The position numbers and the translations under genes were made by a program. Positions 7,660-15,369 of a stretch of 16,242 bases of DNA are shown here, piece by piece (positions within the stretch are counted from its first letter, which is position 1; every line of letters begins with the position of its first letter). This DNA comes from Bacteroidota bacterium (GTDB lineage Bacteria; Bacteroidota; Bacteroidia; Cytophagales; Cyclobacteriaceae), in the NCBI GenBank assembly GCA_023417785.1, contig JAEZEH010000134.1:1-16242 (forward strand). Direction: 5' to 3'. A model generated the notes under the pieces. That model worked only from the letters and a program-made list of their open reading frames with translations. It did not search any database and was not told the origin of the DNA.

Positions 7660-8409
7660 ATGAACTCAGAAATTCTCATAATCACGACATTAATTCTAAC
7701 ATCAATGGCCCCCTCCATACAATCGTTTAATGATGAAACAATCTACTTCACTTCACTGAACTACGCCATCCACCAGGGACAATTCGATGGTGTATCCACA
7801 GTGAAATCATTAAGAAGTAAAGGCGATTTTGGGTTGGGGAGCGAATCCAGATTGAAAGGCGAGCTGGTGGTGCTTGACGGAGCCTTTTTTAGCATTGATT
7901 CGGAAGGCAAAGCGCGTCTGATGGAAGATGGCGATTCAATCGCTTATGCCGCCATCAAATCCTTTACGCCAGATACCAGGTTGAGTATTGAGAATATTTC
8001 CTCAATGAAAGATCTGGAAGAGCTTCTGGCGGAGCAAATTGATCAGAACTCTTTTGCCGCTATCAAGGTACACGCAACATTTCACACCATATACCTTAGA
8101 AGCTTTGAAGAACAACAGAAACCATATCGCACGGTGGATGAAGTTCCGGAAATAAAGTTTGATCGGGAAGACATCAAAGGGACCATGGTTGGATATTATA
8201 CGCCAAGATCGGCTGAGGTACTCAACAGTCCGGTATTTCATTTTCATTTTATCGATGACCACAAGACAACCGGAGGACACGTACTTGATATCGATCTGTC
8301 GACGGGCTCTGTGGAGATTGACTTTGCAAAAGAAGTACATGTCCAGCTTCCTGATACCAAATCTACAGATCATGTCGATCTCAATACAAAGATCAAGTCG
8401 AAAGGATAA
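7660..8409 (+). CDS. budA: acetolactate decarboxylase, probably exported
   Basis: The 249-residue protein matches acetolactate decarboxylase, which converts (S)-2-acetolactate to acetoin and CO2. Recognisable segments are SKGDFGLG (53-60), LKGELVVLDG with Glu68, the YLRSFEEQQKPY region with Arg147, GTMVGYYTP (174-182), and the zinc site FHFHFIDDHKTTGGHVLD giving His194, His196 and His207. The ATG at 7660 follows an AAGGAAACAAGG stretch and gives an N-terminus MNSEILIITT... with a hydrophobic core to about residue 22, so the enzyme is likely exported; a longer frame from 7525 adds residues without coding character. The C-terminus after the LP motif is short and ends in KIKSKG, where many relatives have a tail carrying a metal- or substrate-contacting glutamate. 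No acetolactate synthase gene is present. A GFOR-like gene follows after 33 bases, probably in one operon. Confidence 0.88.
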   Translation: MNSEILIITTLILTSMAPSIQSFNDETIYFTSLNYAIHQGQFDGVSTVKSLRSKGDFGLGSESRLKGELVVLDGAFFSIDSEGKARLMEDGDSIAYAAIKSFTPDTRLSIENISSMKDLEELLAEQIDQNSFAAIKVHATFHTIYLRSFEEQQKPYRTVDEVPEIKFDREDIKGTMVGYYTPRSAEVLNSPVFHFHFIDDHKTTGGHVLDIDLSTGSVEIDFAKEVHVQLPDTKSTDHVDLNTKIKSKG

Positions 8410-8442
8410 GCACGTATCAACAAACCCCTGAATTATGCAATT

Positions 8443-9597
8443 ATGGAAATTTATCGCAATTACTCACGGAGGGCATTTATCAACGCATCCATCAACATCG
8501 GTTCGGCTGCAGCCACCATTTACACCTTTTCGGCGTTAACTTCCTGTGATATGAAACAGCAGAAAGAGAAGACTGAAGAGAATTCAGCCGGGAACGCAAA
8601 TCAGCCAAAACTCGGAATTGCACTGGTCGGGCTTGGTAGTTATAGTTCCGACCAGCTGGCCCCTGCATTGGAAGAAACCCAGCATTGTTACCTGGCGGGA
8701 ATCGTTACAGGTACTCCTGAAAAAGAAGACAAATGGAAGAAGAAGTATGATATCAAGGATGGCAACGTATATAACTACACAAACTTTGATAGTATCAAGG
8801 ACAACCCTGACATCGACATTGTCTACGTCGTTCTTCCTAACGCAATGCACAAGGAATATGTGATCCGGGCTACGCGCGCGGGTAAGCACGTCATTTGTGA
8901 AAAACCTATGGCTATCACAGTAGAAGATTGTGACGCGATGATCAATGCATGCAAAGAAGCCGGTAAAATGCTGTCCATAGGCTATCGACTGCATTTTGAA
9001 CCTCACAATCAGGAGATGATGCGACTCGGGCGCGAAAAGCCTTTTGGAAAGATCACATCTATGGTGGCCGAAGATGGACTCAACAACGTCAAAGGATGGC
9101 GACTCGACAAAGAACTCGCCGGTGGTGGTCCTCTTATGGATGTGGGAATTTATTGCGTGCAGGGCGTTCGTTATACAACCGGACTCGAGCCGGTATCAGT
9201 CACGGCTACAGAAGGGCCGAAAAAGGACAAGGAAAAATTTGCTGAAGTCGAAGAATCGCTCACCTGGGAAATGGAGATGTCGGATGGTACTATAGCACGC
9301 TGCAAGACAAGCTATTCCGAAAGCCTGCATACGCTTCGGGCTGAAGCGGAAAATGGCTGGTTTGAACTTGATCCGGCATACGACTACAAGGGAATCAAAG
9401 GCGAAACGTCGGAGGGTAAGATGGATTTCCCCCAGGTAAATCAGCAAGCCAGGCAGATGGATGATTTTGCGCAGGCAATCAAGGAAAACCGTGCCACGCC
9501 CGTTCCGGGTGAAATGGGAAGGCAGGATGTGAGAATACTTCAAGCTATATACGAATCGATGCGCACAGGAAAGAAGGTTATGATCAGCCAGGCCTGA
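8443..9597 (+). CDS. Tat-exported Gfo/Idh/MocA oxidoreductase, glucose-fructose-oxidoreductase-like
   Basis: The 384-residue protein begins with a twin-arginine signal (SRRAFI at 8-13, then a hydrophobic stretch ending near ALTSC at 31-35), so it should be exported folded with its cofactor; Cys35 could also be a lipobox cysteine. The Rossmann domain starts at IALVGLGSYSSDQL (59-71), continues through DIVYVVLPNAMH and contains the family motif CEKPMA (Glu153, Lys154, Pro155). The C-terminal domain has WRLDKELAGGGPLMDVGIY with Asp233 and Tyr237, then a beta-sheet ending in GRQDVRILQAIYESMRTGKKV. Zymomonas glucose-fructose oxidoreductase has the same order of motifs and a tightly bound NADP, so a sugar substrate is likely but unproven. 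It sits 33 bases after the exported acetolactate decarboxylase gene, which suggests joint expression. Confidence 0.9.
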   Translation: MEIYRNYSRRAFINASINIGSAAATIYTFSALTSCDMKQQKEKTEENSAGNANQPKLGIALVGLGSYSSDQLAPALEETQHCYLAGIVTGTPEKEDKWKKKYDIKDGNVYNYTNFDSIKDNPDIDIVYVVLPNAMHKEYVIRATRAGKHVICEKPMAITVEDCDAMINACKEAGKMLSIGYRLHFEPHNQEMMRLGREKPFGKITSMVAEDGLNNVKGWRLDKELAGGGPLMDVGIYCVQGVRYTTGLEPVSVTATEGPKKDKEKFAEVEESLTWEMEMSDGTIARCKTSYSESLHTLRAEAENGWFELDPAYDYKGIKGETSEGKMDFPQVNQQARQMDDFAQAIKENRATPVPGEMGRQDVRILQAIYESMRTGKKVMISQA

Positions 9598-9712
9598 TCG
9601 TAACTGCCTTCCTGACGCGGCACCTCATTGCGATTTAAGTTGTCGGCGGCACGGTTTTGTTGCCGATGGTATTGTTCATAACCCATGGGATAATAAATAT
9701 TTTCAACCACAC

Positions 9713-10018
9713 ATGAATTACACAGAAAACTTTGAAGGAATCAAGATCGATGTACAGGCGGTCGATATCGATATTGATAACACGCTGCAGCAGCTTATTA
9801 GAGATATCATCGTTTCATTGCGGCGCCATACCACGGAGGTGAACTCGGTGGACGTTTATTTCAAGGAAGAAGTAAGGCAATCTACGGCCCCACGCACGTT
9901 CAGTATGCGATTTGGGATTCCCGGAAAAGATGCCTTTGCATCGGATAACGGCGATGTCTGGCCTGTGCTGATGAAAAGTGTCGAAGAAAAGCTTCGCCGG
10001 CAACTGGAAAAAAGATGA
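9713..10018 (+). CDS. small HPF/RaiA (S30AE)-like ribosome-associated protein
   Basis: The 101-residue product has the beta-alpha-beta-beta-beta-alpha order and spacing of the hibernation factor/RaiA family: an opening strand IKIDVQAV, a helix NTLQQLIRDIIVSLRRH, strands SVDVYFKEE and TFSMRFGIPGKDAFAS, and a basic final helix EEKLRRQLEKR. The strand-end GIPGKDAFA and the closing LRRQLEK are the most family-like parts. Members bind the small ribosomal subunit and stabilise inactive ribosomes in stationary phase. This copy is rather acidic for that job, so a diverged role is possible. It stands alone: 115 bases after the GFOR-like gene and 276 before the kinase gene. The ATG at 9713 has no Shine-Dalgarno but an AT-rich leader. 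Confidence 0.72.
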   Translation: MNYTENFEGIKIDVQAVDIDIDNTLQQLIRDIIVSLRRHTTEVNSVDVYFKEEVRQSTAPRTFSMRFGIPGKDAFASDNGDVWPVLMKSVEEKLRRQLEKR

Positions 10019-10161
10019 CGGCGCTTTCGGCAACATAACTTAGTGTTCCGGGTTGCCGTAGCCTCAAGCGATAATTTTGGGCCCATGATACGCCAAAAGC
10101 GGATAATCAGGTTTAGGGGATCGTAATCGGGAATACCCGCTCAGTAGCCTTTCATACTCAA

Positions 10162-10179
10162 ATTCATTGGGGAATGAAT
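10162..10179. repeat. perfect 7-base inverted repeat with 4-base loop
   Basis: ATTCATT and AATGAAT are separated by GGGG. The stem could form a hairpin at the end of the HPF-like transcript, but no T-run follows directly (TTTTT appears about 12 bases later), so a terminator is only one possibility. It lies in the 276-base gap between the HPF-like gene and the histidine kinase gene. Confidence 0.45.
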
Positions 10180-10245
10180 GCAACACCTCATTTTTAAGGT
10201 CTAATAGCATCCAGAACTTCGGGCACCGGAATTTTACACGCAACC

Positions 10246-10265
10246 GATTATCTTAACCGATAATC
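10246..10265. promoter_or_regulatory. inverted repeat upstream of the histidine kinase gene
   Basis: GATTATC and GATAATC are perfect 7-base arms around TTAACC, ending 29 bases before the kinase ATG. A further GATAATC occurs at 10102-10108. The position is suitable for a regulator site or a leader hairpin; which one cannot be told from sequence alone. Confidence 0.35.
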
Positions 10266-10294
10266 CCAAGAAACTTGACCTGACACCAGTCCCA

Positions 10295-12178
10295 ATGAAC
10301 GGCACAGATTTCGGCATATTTTTTAAACGATTCGCGAAAAGATTTTTGACAACCAGAGGGGCAATTTTACTCGCCCTGGCGGGCACAGTTCTCCTCTCGA
10401 TTATTTCATACCGCAGCGTGGTCAAACTCAATAGCCTTGGGGGGTTGGTCAACCGTACGCATACTGTACAATTGAATTTACACCGTACGTACTCAGCGCT
10501 AAGCGATGCCGACAGCCAGTTGAAGGCTTTTCTGATCACAAAGGATAGCAACTATTATTCTAAGCTAATGCGGGAGGAGAGCCTGATTCGGGAATTTATT
10601 GGGCGGTTAAGGATTCTGACGCTCGATAACATAAGTCAGCACAAGCGTATTTCCTCTCTTGACAGCCTTATTCGGGCAAGATGGGCATATATGGAAGCCA
10701 GTATGGCAGGCGAAGAAGAGCATTATGACTTTTTTTCTACGCGCATCGACGAATGCAACAAACTGCTTGCGTCTGCCATTCAATCGTTAAATGTGGAAGA
10801 GGAAAAATTCCTTCAGGCTCAGAGCGAAAATGCATCGAGATACCAGACCATTGCACCCCGATACTTACTTGCCATACAGTTGCTAATCGTGTCATTCCTG
10901 GTAATTGGTTTCATTCTGGTAAGAGCAGATATCAAAACCAAAGAACGACTGCAGCGCGAAACGGCTCAGAAAAATAATGAGCTGAAAAAACAGCGTGATT
11001 TTGTTCAAGGCATATTCGATAACACTGTCGACGTAATTTTCATTTTCGACCCGGAGTTAAATATCCTGGCGCTAAACAGTCGCGCAAGAGAACTGTATGA
11101 TCCGACCGGCAACGCCAAAGGTAAAAACGTGCTGGATTTGTTCCCTCAGGCACGAGGTTCCAAGTTTATTGAACATACACAAGAAGCCCTTAATGGCCAG
11201 CACGTTCACAGTGGAGCGAAGGAATCAACCGTACATCCGGGAGTTTTCTATGAATCCTTTTTTGTACCTCTTTATTCGGCGGACGGGACGATTTCAGGTG
11301 CCATGGCGATCCATCATGATGTTAGTGATATTATGCGGATGACTTCAGAAGTACAGAGTATTAACGAAGAGCTAAAAAAGAGCAATCATGAATTGGAACA
11401 ATTTGCGTATGTGGCCAGTCATGATTTACAGGAGCCGCTTAGGAAGATATCGACGTTCGCCGACATCGCGATGCGCAATATTGAAAGCAGGGAAGCTGTT
11501 ACCAGTAATCTTGAAAAGGTTTCGTCATCCGCCAAAAGGATGTCAACCCTTATCAAGGACATCCTGGACTATTCCAGGGTGTCAAATTCGTCAGCCAAGT
11601 TTAAAGAAGTGGACCTGAATCAGGTCCTGGATCAGGTCCTTCATGATTTTGAATTAACCATAAAAGAAAAAGACGCCACTATTGAGTCCGGTTCGCTTCC
11701 GAAGGTCCTGGGATCACATCAGCAACTGACTCAGGTATTCGGCAATATCATCAGTAACGCTCTGAAGTTTTGTACATCGGCGCCCTGCGTAAAAATCACC
11801 TGCGAACACTCAAATGACGAATATGCGATTTCCTTTTCAGATAACGGGGTTGGGTTTGATCAGGCATTTGCGGACCAGATTTTTATGGTATTTCATCGCC
11901 TGAATCAACGCAGCGAATTCCCGGGAACTGGAATCGGGCTGGCACTATGTAAACGGATAATGGAAAACCATGGAGGATCGATCAAGGCAACCAGTATTCC
12001 CCAAAGGGGTACAACGATGACCATTACGATCCCGGAGTTGGAGAAAACGAGGCTACTCTCCGGCAACATTCAGACGCTTCAAAACTCAGTACGGGATTCG
12101 CTCGGGAGCGGGTTCTTGTCATTTAGCAAATCGGCGGCAAATAAACCCGGTTCGGGATTTTCTAAAAATTCCAAATAG
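10295..12178 (+). CDS. membrane sensor histidine kinase with CHASE3-like and PAS domains
   Basis: The 627-residue protein has a first membrane helix at about 22-39, a helical periplasmic domain of about 150 residues that looks like CHASE3, and a second membrane helix at about 189-209. A PAS domain follows (about 235-345; GIFDNTVDVIFIFDPELNIL ... GAMAIHHDVSD), then a coiled coil and HisKA with phosphoacceptor His376 in FAYVASHDLQEPLRKI. The ATPase domain has the N box NIISNALKF (484-492), DNGVGF (516-521) and GTGIGLALCKRI (544-555). The HELEQFAYVASHDLQEPLRK form is that of phytochrome-like kinases. After the catalytic domain (ends near 581) there is a 46-residue Ser/Gly/Lys-rich tail with two GSGF segments, which is unusual. 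No response regulator gene is adjacent, so this is an orphan kinase here. The signal is unknown. Confidence 0.93.
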   Translation: MNGTDFGIFFKRFAKRFLTTRGAILLALAGTVLLSIISYRSVVKLNSLGGLVNRTHTVQLNLHRTYSALSDADSQLKAFLITKDSNYYSKLMREESLIREFIGRLRILTLDNISQHKRISSLDSLIRARWAYMEASMAGEEEHYDFFSTRIDECNKLLASAIQSLNVEEEKFLQAQSENASRYQTIAPRYLLAIQLLIVSFLVIGFILVRADIKTKERLQRETAQKNNELKKQRDFVQGIFDNTVDVIFIFDPELNILALNSRARELYDPTGNAKGKNVLDLFPQARGSKFIEHTQEALNGQHVHSGAKESTVHPGVFYESFFVPLYSADGTISGAMAIHHDVSDIMRMTSEVQSINEELKKSNHELEQFAYVASHDLQEPLRKISTFADIAMRNIESREAVTSNLEKVSSSAKRMSTLIKDILDYSRVSNSSAKFKEVDLNQVLDQVLHDFELTIKEKDATIESGSLPKVLGSHQQLTQVFGNIISNALKFCTSAPCVKITCEHSNDEYAISFSDNGVGFDQAFADQIFMVFHRLNQRSEFPGTGIGLALCKRIMENHGGSIKATSIPQRGTTMTITIPELEKTRLLSGNIQTLQNSVRDSLGSGFLSFSKSAANKPGSGFSKNSK

Positions 12179-12234
12179 TCCGGCACCTCAGATTATACAC
12201 ATCTTGAATGGATTTCAGTTTTTCATAAGGAAAC

Positions 12235-12758
12235 TCAATTTTTTGGGAGCTCCATGGTAAAGACTGACCCCCGATGCTCTTCCGTCGAGAAACTGATCCT
12301 TCCGTCCATCAGTTCTACCAGTTTCTTCACGATGTATAAACCCATCCCTATTGACTTCTCCCCTTTTAATCCCGCCCGTGCCGCGGGTGTATTCTTCTTG
12401 AACAGATGCGGATGAAGGTACTCCGGGTATACCGATGCCGTTGTCACTCACTTTTATCTGTACGGTATCGTTCGTGTCAGTTACTTCGATGGAGACCTTT
12501 CCATTGGTATCAGTAAACTTAATGGCATTCGGGATAAGGTTGTGAATGACCTGAAAGGATTTCACGTCATCGCCGGTAATAAACAGCTCCTTCGATTCGG
12601 TTTTTATCTCTATTTCCTTGTCATCGACAAATTCTTTGAATCTGTCGACAATGTTTCGAAGCTATTCAATGATATCAAAACCGGTTGGATACCACGTGAA
12701 TGTCTTTCGACGTCAGGTGTTCGTCCTTTAAAAACGAATTGATAAGAGCTCCTGGCAT
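12235..12758 (-). pseudogene. histidine kinase C-terminal remnant (two frameshifts plus a stop)
   Basis: Read on the minus strand, pieces in different frames join into the C-terminal part of a histidine kinase: LINSFLKDEHLTSKDIHVV, then a shift near 12675, DIIE-stop-LRNIVDRFKEF with TAG at 12662-12664, then the ATPase domain with SFQVIHNLIPNAIKFT (N box, with Pro where Ser is usual) and SDNGIGIP, a second shift at about 12423-12427 (one extra base in a C run), and EYLHPHLFKKN, GEKSIGMGLYIVKKLVELMDGRI and a natural end LPKN at 12235. The HisKA and sensor parts are absent. The remnant begins with ATG overlapping the TAA stop of the P450 gene (TAATG), so the P450 now occupies the place of the lost N-terminal half. 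Three independent lesions make real decay much more likely than sequencing error. Confidence 0.88.
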
Positions 12759-14026
12759 TACAGGATTCCCGGAGTTTCGCCGGTTACCCGATGAATTACA
12801 AAGCCACTTTCGGGATACGTTGGCAACCGGGTAAGGCTAAAACTCAAGTCCTGGTCCGGAACGTCGTACGTCATTTTCGTAGCGAGATGGGCAACGCTGA
12901 GCTTCATTGCTTCAATGGTGATTCTCTCCCCGGCACACCGATGGCCGGATGCATGGTCGCCGCCACCCTGAGGTATGAAATTGAATTTGTCGCCGTTCCA
13001 GGTTTCAAATCGTTCCGGAACAAATTGTTCTGGATTGGCCCATACGTCGGGATCATGGTTAGTCCCGTAGATGTCAAGAAAAACGAGCGTTCCCCTTTCA
13101 AATTCGTAAGCGTTCCATTCGAAATCGTCTTTTACCATGGCACCTGTGAATGGTGCAAAGGGATAAAATCTTCGTACTTCCTGAGTAAAATGTTCAAGAT
13201 ATTCGTCATCGTTGCCTCGAAGCTTTCGAGCGATTTTCGGATGCCGATGGAGCGCGTGCGCCGCGAACGTAACGTAATAGGCGATGGCGACAATGGGCCT
13301 GAGGATGTTGATGACTTCAACGGCTGTTACGCGTTTGTCCATCTTATCGGTCCCGGACTCAGCGTGAGATAACATGACGTGGAGAGCTGTACCCGGTACC
13401 GGATCGACTTTCTTCTGATGGACCTGATCAATAACGGCCATTATCCATTCTTCCGTCCTGCTGCGTGCCGTTTTACCGCGCCAATGCCGTGGACCCATTG
13501 CCCCGAACGCATCTACCATTGCGGTAAAGTCATCAGCGCGTTGTCGTACTTCATGTTCGCGGAGCGGAACACCTGCCCACTCGCAGGCAGCACGGCAAAA
13601 GATTTCCTGCGCCTCCTGAAACAGAACGACCTTTTCCATGTGCTCCCACTTTCGGGTGTACACCGCCCAATAGTGACGTACTGACTCCATCAGCATTGAA
13701 ATGTTCTGTGGCGTCATCAGGGACATAAACATTGCTTTCCTGACGCGATGTATTTCGCCATCAAGTGTCTGCACACCGTCCTCGCCCAGCAGTGTTTTCT
13801 GCACCCGTTTAGGAATGGCACGCATTCTTTCAAACTTTGCGGGATCATAAAATAATGCGGCGGCATCTTTGCCGGTCATGCATACGATATCCTTGAGAAG
13901 CGCATTTACATGAAACAAGTTAGTGTCATATTTATCACACGTTGCCTTTATGAAGTTGTAGCCATGGTTCTTAAACATCTTTAATGCTTCAAAACCATTA
14001 ACTGAGGGTATGCTGATAGTAATCAT
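12758..14026 (-). CDS. cytochrome P450 of the CYP152 fatty-acid peroxygenase family
   Basis: The 422-residue protein aligns along its length with CYP152A1 (P450 BS-beta) and OleT, soluble enzymes that use H2O2 to oxidise fatty acids. The heme-binding loop is FIPQGGGDHASGHRCAGE with Cys364 as the axial ligand. ILRPIVAIA supplies Arg243-Pro244, the pair that holds the substrate carboxylate in place of the usual acid-alcohol pair. AFGAMGPRHW, FTQEVRRFYPF and YGTNHDP are further family segments. Gln86 (VQTLDG) stands where BS-beta has Gln85 and OleT has His85, so hydroxylation rather than alkene formation is favoured. Leu replaces the nearby Phe79-type residue, and HRCAGE has Ala in place of the usual Pro. 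ATG at 14026 is preceded by AAGGACGAAA; the longer frame starts with TTG at 14041. No redox partner is needed or seen. Confidence 0.95.
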   Translation of the reverse strand: MITISIPSVNGFEALKMFKNHGYNFIKATCDKYDTNLFHVNALLKDIVCMTGKDAAALFYDPAKFERMRAIPKRVQKTLLGEDGVQTLDGEIHRVRKAMFMSLMTPQNISMLMESVRHYWAVYTRKWEHMEKVVLFQEAQEIFCRAACEWAGVPLREHEVRQRADDFTAMVDAFGAMGPRHWRGKTARSRTEEWIMAVIDQVHQKKVDPVPGTALHVMLSHAESGTDKMDKRVTAVEVINILRPIVAIAYYVTFAAHALHRHPKIARKLRGNDDEYLEHFTQEVRRFYPFAPFTGAMVKDDFEWNAYEFERGTLVFLDIYGTNHDPDVWANPEQFVPERFETWNGDKFNFIPQGGGDHASGHRCAGERITIEAMKLSVAHLATKMTYDVPDQDLSFSLTRLPTYPESGFVIHRVTGETPGIL

Positions 14027-14222
14027 TTTCGTCCTTATCAAGTTCTAAATTCAGATGGAGACATTTTATGCGAATTCCTTCATCGCCGCGGTCGCTCCAA
14101 CGAGCGATGTCCTGATCCGTTTAGCTTGTTTTCATTTGAAAAAATGAGGCCATCGAACGCAATACATGAATTGACGCCGAGAAAACGAACGACCCGCAAT
14201 ATGTGCCAAAGCCACGGACAAA

Positions 14223-14357
14223 ATGGAAAGCTTTCAAATCAGGGTTCGCGTCGTTCTTAAGGAGCCGCCAAGAGGAATTATTTGGGTTTATGAAATCTCA
14301 GGTTGGTCTGTGTTTTTTATGCGTGATCCCACAAGCCAAAGATTGACTGTAAAATAA
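14223..14357 (+). CDS. doubtful 44-codon ORF
   Basis: ATG at 14223 opens a 44-residue frame. Its first 20 residues (ESFQIRVRVVLKEPPRGIIW) have a strand-then-PP-G pattern that loosely recalls the N-terminus of DUF5990 proteins, but the remainder does not and the frame ends far short of that family's length. It could be a remnant or a chance ORF. No ribosome-binding site is visible. Confidence 0.2.
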   Translation: MESFQIRVRVVLKEPPRGIIWVYEISGWSVFFMRDPTSQRLTVK

Positions 14358-14375
14358 CAAAGGACGACGTCAAAT

Positions 14376-14390
14376 GGGTTAGGCTAACCC
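14376..14390. repeat. 15-base palindrome GGGTTAG-G-CTAACCC
   Basis: Perfect 7-base arms flank one central G. Such a tight dyad suits a protein-binding site better than a hairpin, although a five-base stem (GGGTT/AACCC) could also form. It lies about 350 bases upstream of the P450 start and 224 bases before the lipoprotein gene. Confidence 0.4.
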
Positions 14391-14613
14391 GGGAATGCTT
14401 CTCCTTCGCGTATTGGAAAAGTGGAAACGAAATCACGAAAGGATGTTAAGAATTGTATCACTGTTGTACGCCGTATTGGAGACGTTAACTCCGGATATGA
14501 ACTTAAAGTATTTTTTGAAATGAATATAAGAACAACAGCTGGCTTCAGCCGGAAAGTCTTCTGAGTTTCGCCCCGGGGCCGGCTATCCCGTGATATGACA
14601 GAACAATAATCGT

Positions 14614-15144
14614 ATGTACACAAAAAGATTAGACCTTCTTTTTTTATCAGTCGTGCTGTTGTCTTGTACCAGCGCAAAAGTAAAGCATACCGAAAGCACG
14701 CCGGGGTTTCAGTTAAGCAATTACGGAACGTATGACTTTTATGAACTGGAGGCCTCAGGCGATACGACTGCGAATTTCGAGAAGAACGCCGCTCTGATAA
14801 AGGATGCGATAGCGCGCAACCTCAAGACGAGGGGACTTGTCAGAAATGAAACCCGGCCGGAATTGCTCATCAATATCGGGATTGTGGTGGAAGAAAAAAC
14901 GCAAACGCGGGAGACTACGATTCGTGAAGCGCCGCGTTACATGGGACAACGCAGATACAGCTGGAAAAGCGAAGAAATCGAAATCGGAAAGTATAAAACG
15001 GGTACAGCCACAGTGCACCTGGTAGATGCGGATTCAGAAAAGATGGTGTGGCGCGGCGTGGTTGAGGGCGTCATACCAAATAAGGAAAGGAAAATTCCGG
15101 CATCGATCGATGAAGGGGTTGACGCGCTATTTAGCCGGCTTTGA
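14614..15144 (+). CDS. DUF4136-like lipoprotein
   Basis: The 176-residue protein starts with a lipoprotein signal: LLFLSVVLLSC with Cys18 as the expected lipidated residue, followed by TSAK. The mature part fits the DUF4136 family, known as small envelope lipoproteins of unknown function: an early NYGTYDFYEL segment, a helix ALIKDAIARNLKTRGLV, ELLINIGIVVEEK, then GTATVHLVDADSEKMVWRGVVEGVI and a final helix IDEGVDALFSRL. Length is normal. Absence of Asp at +2 suggests it may go on to the outer membrane, although sorting rules in Bacteroidota differ. ATG at 14614 has no Shine-Dalgarno. A stem GCTTTG/CAAAGC overlaps the stop (15138-15158) but lacks a good T-run. Confidence 0.82.
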   Translation: MYTKRLDLLFLSVVLLSCTSAKVKHTESTPGFQLSNYGTYDFYELEASGDTTANFEKNAALIKDAIARNLKTRGLVRNETRPELLINIGIVVEEKTQTRETTIREAPRYMGQRRYSWKSEEIEIGKYKTGTATVHLVDADSEKMVWRGVVEGVIPNKERKIPASIDEGVDALFSRL

Positions 15145-15369
15145 CGGCGACCCAAAGCGTTAAATTTCCAGCCCCGGGACACGGCTACCCTGGGATCCAG
15201 ACAAATCCTCTTTTTGGCCCTTCAGGTAAGGACCCATGGTATTGACGCGAAGCGCCCTCTTGCTGTCAATCTGAAGAGGTGACATCATCATGTGATCCGG
15301 AAAGTCACCGAAAGGTCGTTAGCTTAGCATCAAAAGGTGTACATTCGTTCAAGTTTAATCCTAATCATT

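Larger units (their letters stand above)
14027..14613. other. 587-base intergenic region, no clear gene
   Basis: This gap lies between the divergent P450 and DUF4136-like genes and is expected to hold both promoters, but no TAnnTTTG element stands out. A 15-base palindrome, GGGTTAG-G-CTAACCC, lies at 14376-14390. A 44-codon frame at 14223-14357 is listed separately. The longer minus-strand frame over 14384-14677 runs into the next gene's signal peptide on the opposite strand and has no coding character. Confidence 0.5.

Noticed and set aside
12542..12742. Plus-strand frame over the kinase remnant
   Set aside because: It is the opposite-strand shadow of the decayed ATPase domain, whose motifs read on the minus strand.
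12791..13372. 193-residue plus-strand frame
   Set aside because: It is antisense to the P450 heme and substrate regions, which match CYP152 in detail.
14384..14677. 97-residue minus-strand frame
   Set aside because: It overlaps the signal peptide of the DUF4136-like gene on the other strand, has no recognisable motif and no ribosome-binding site.
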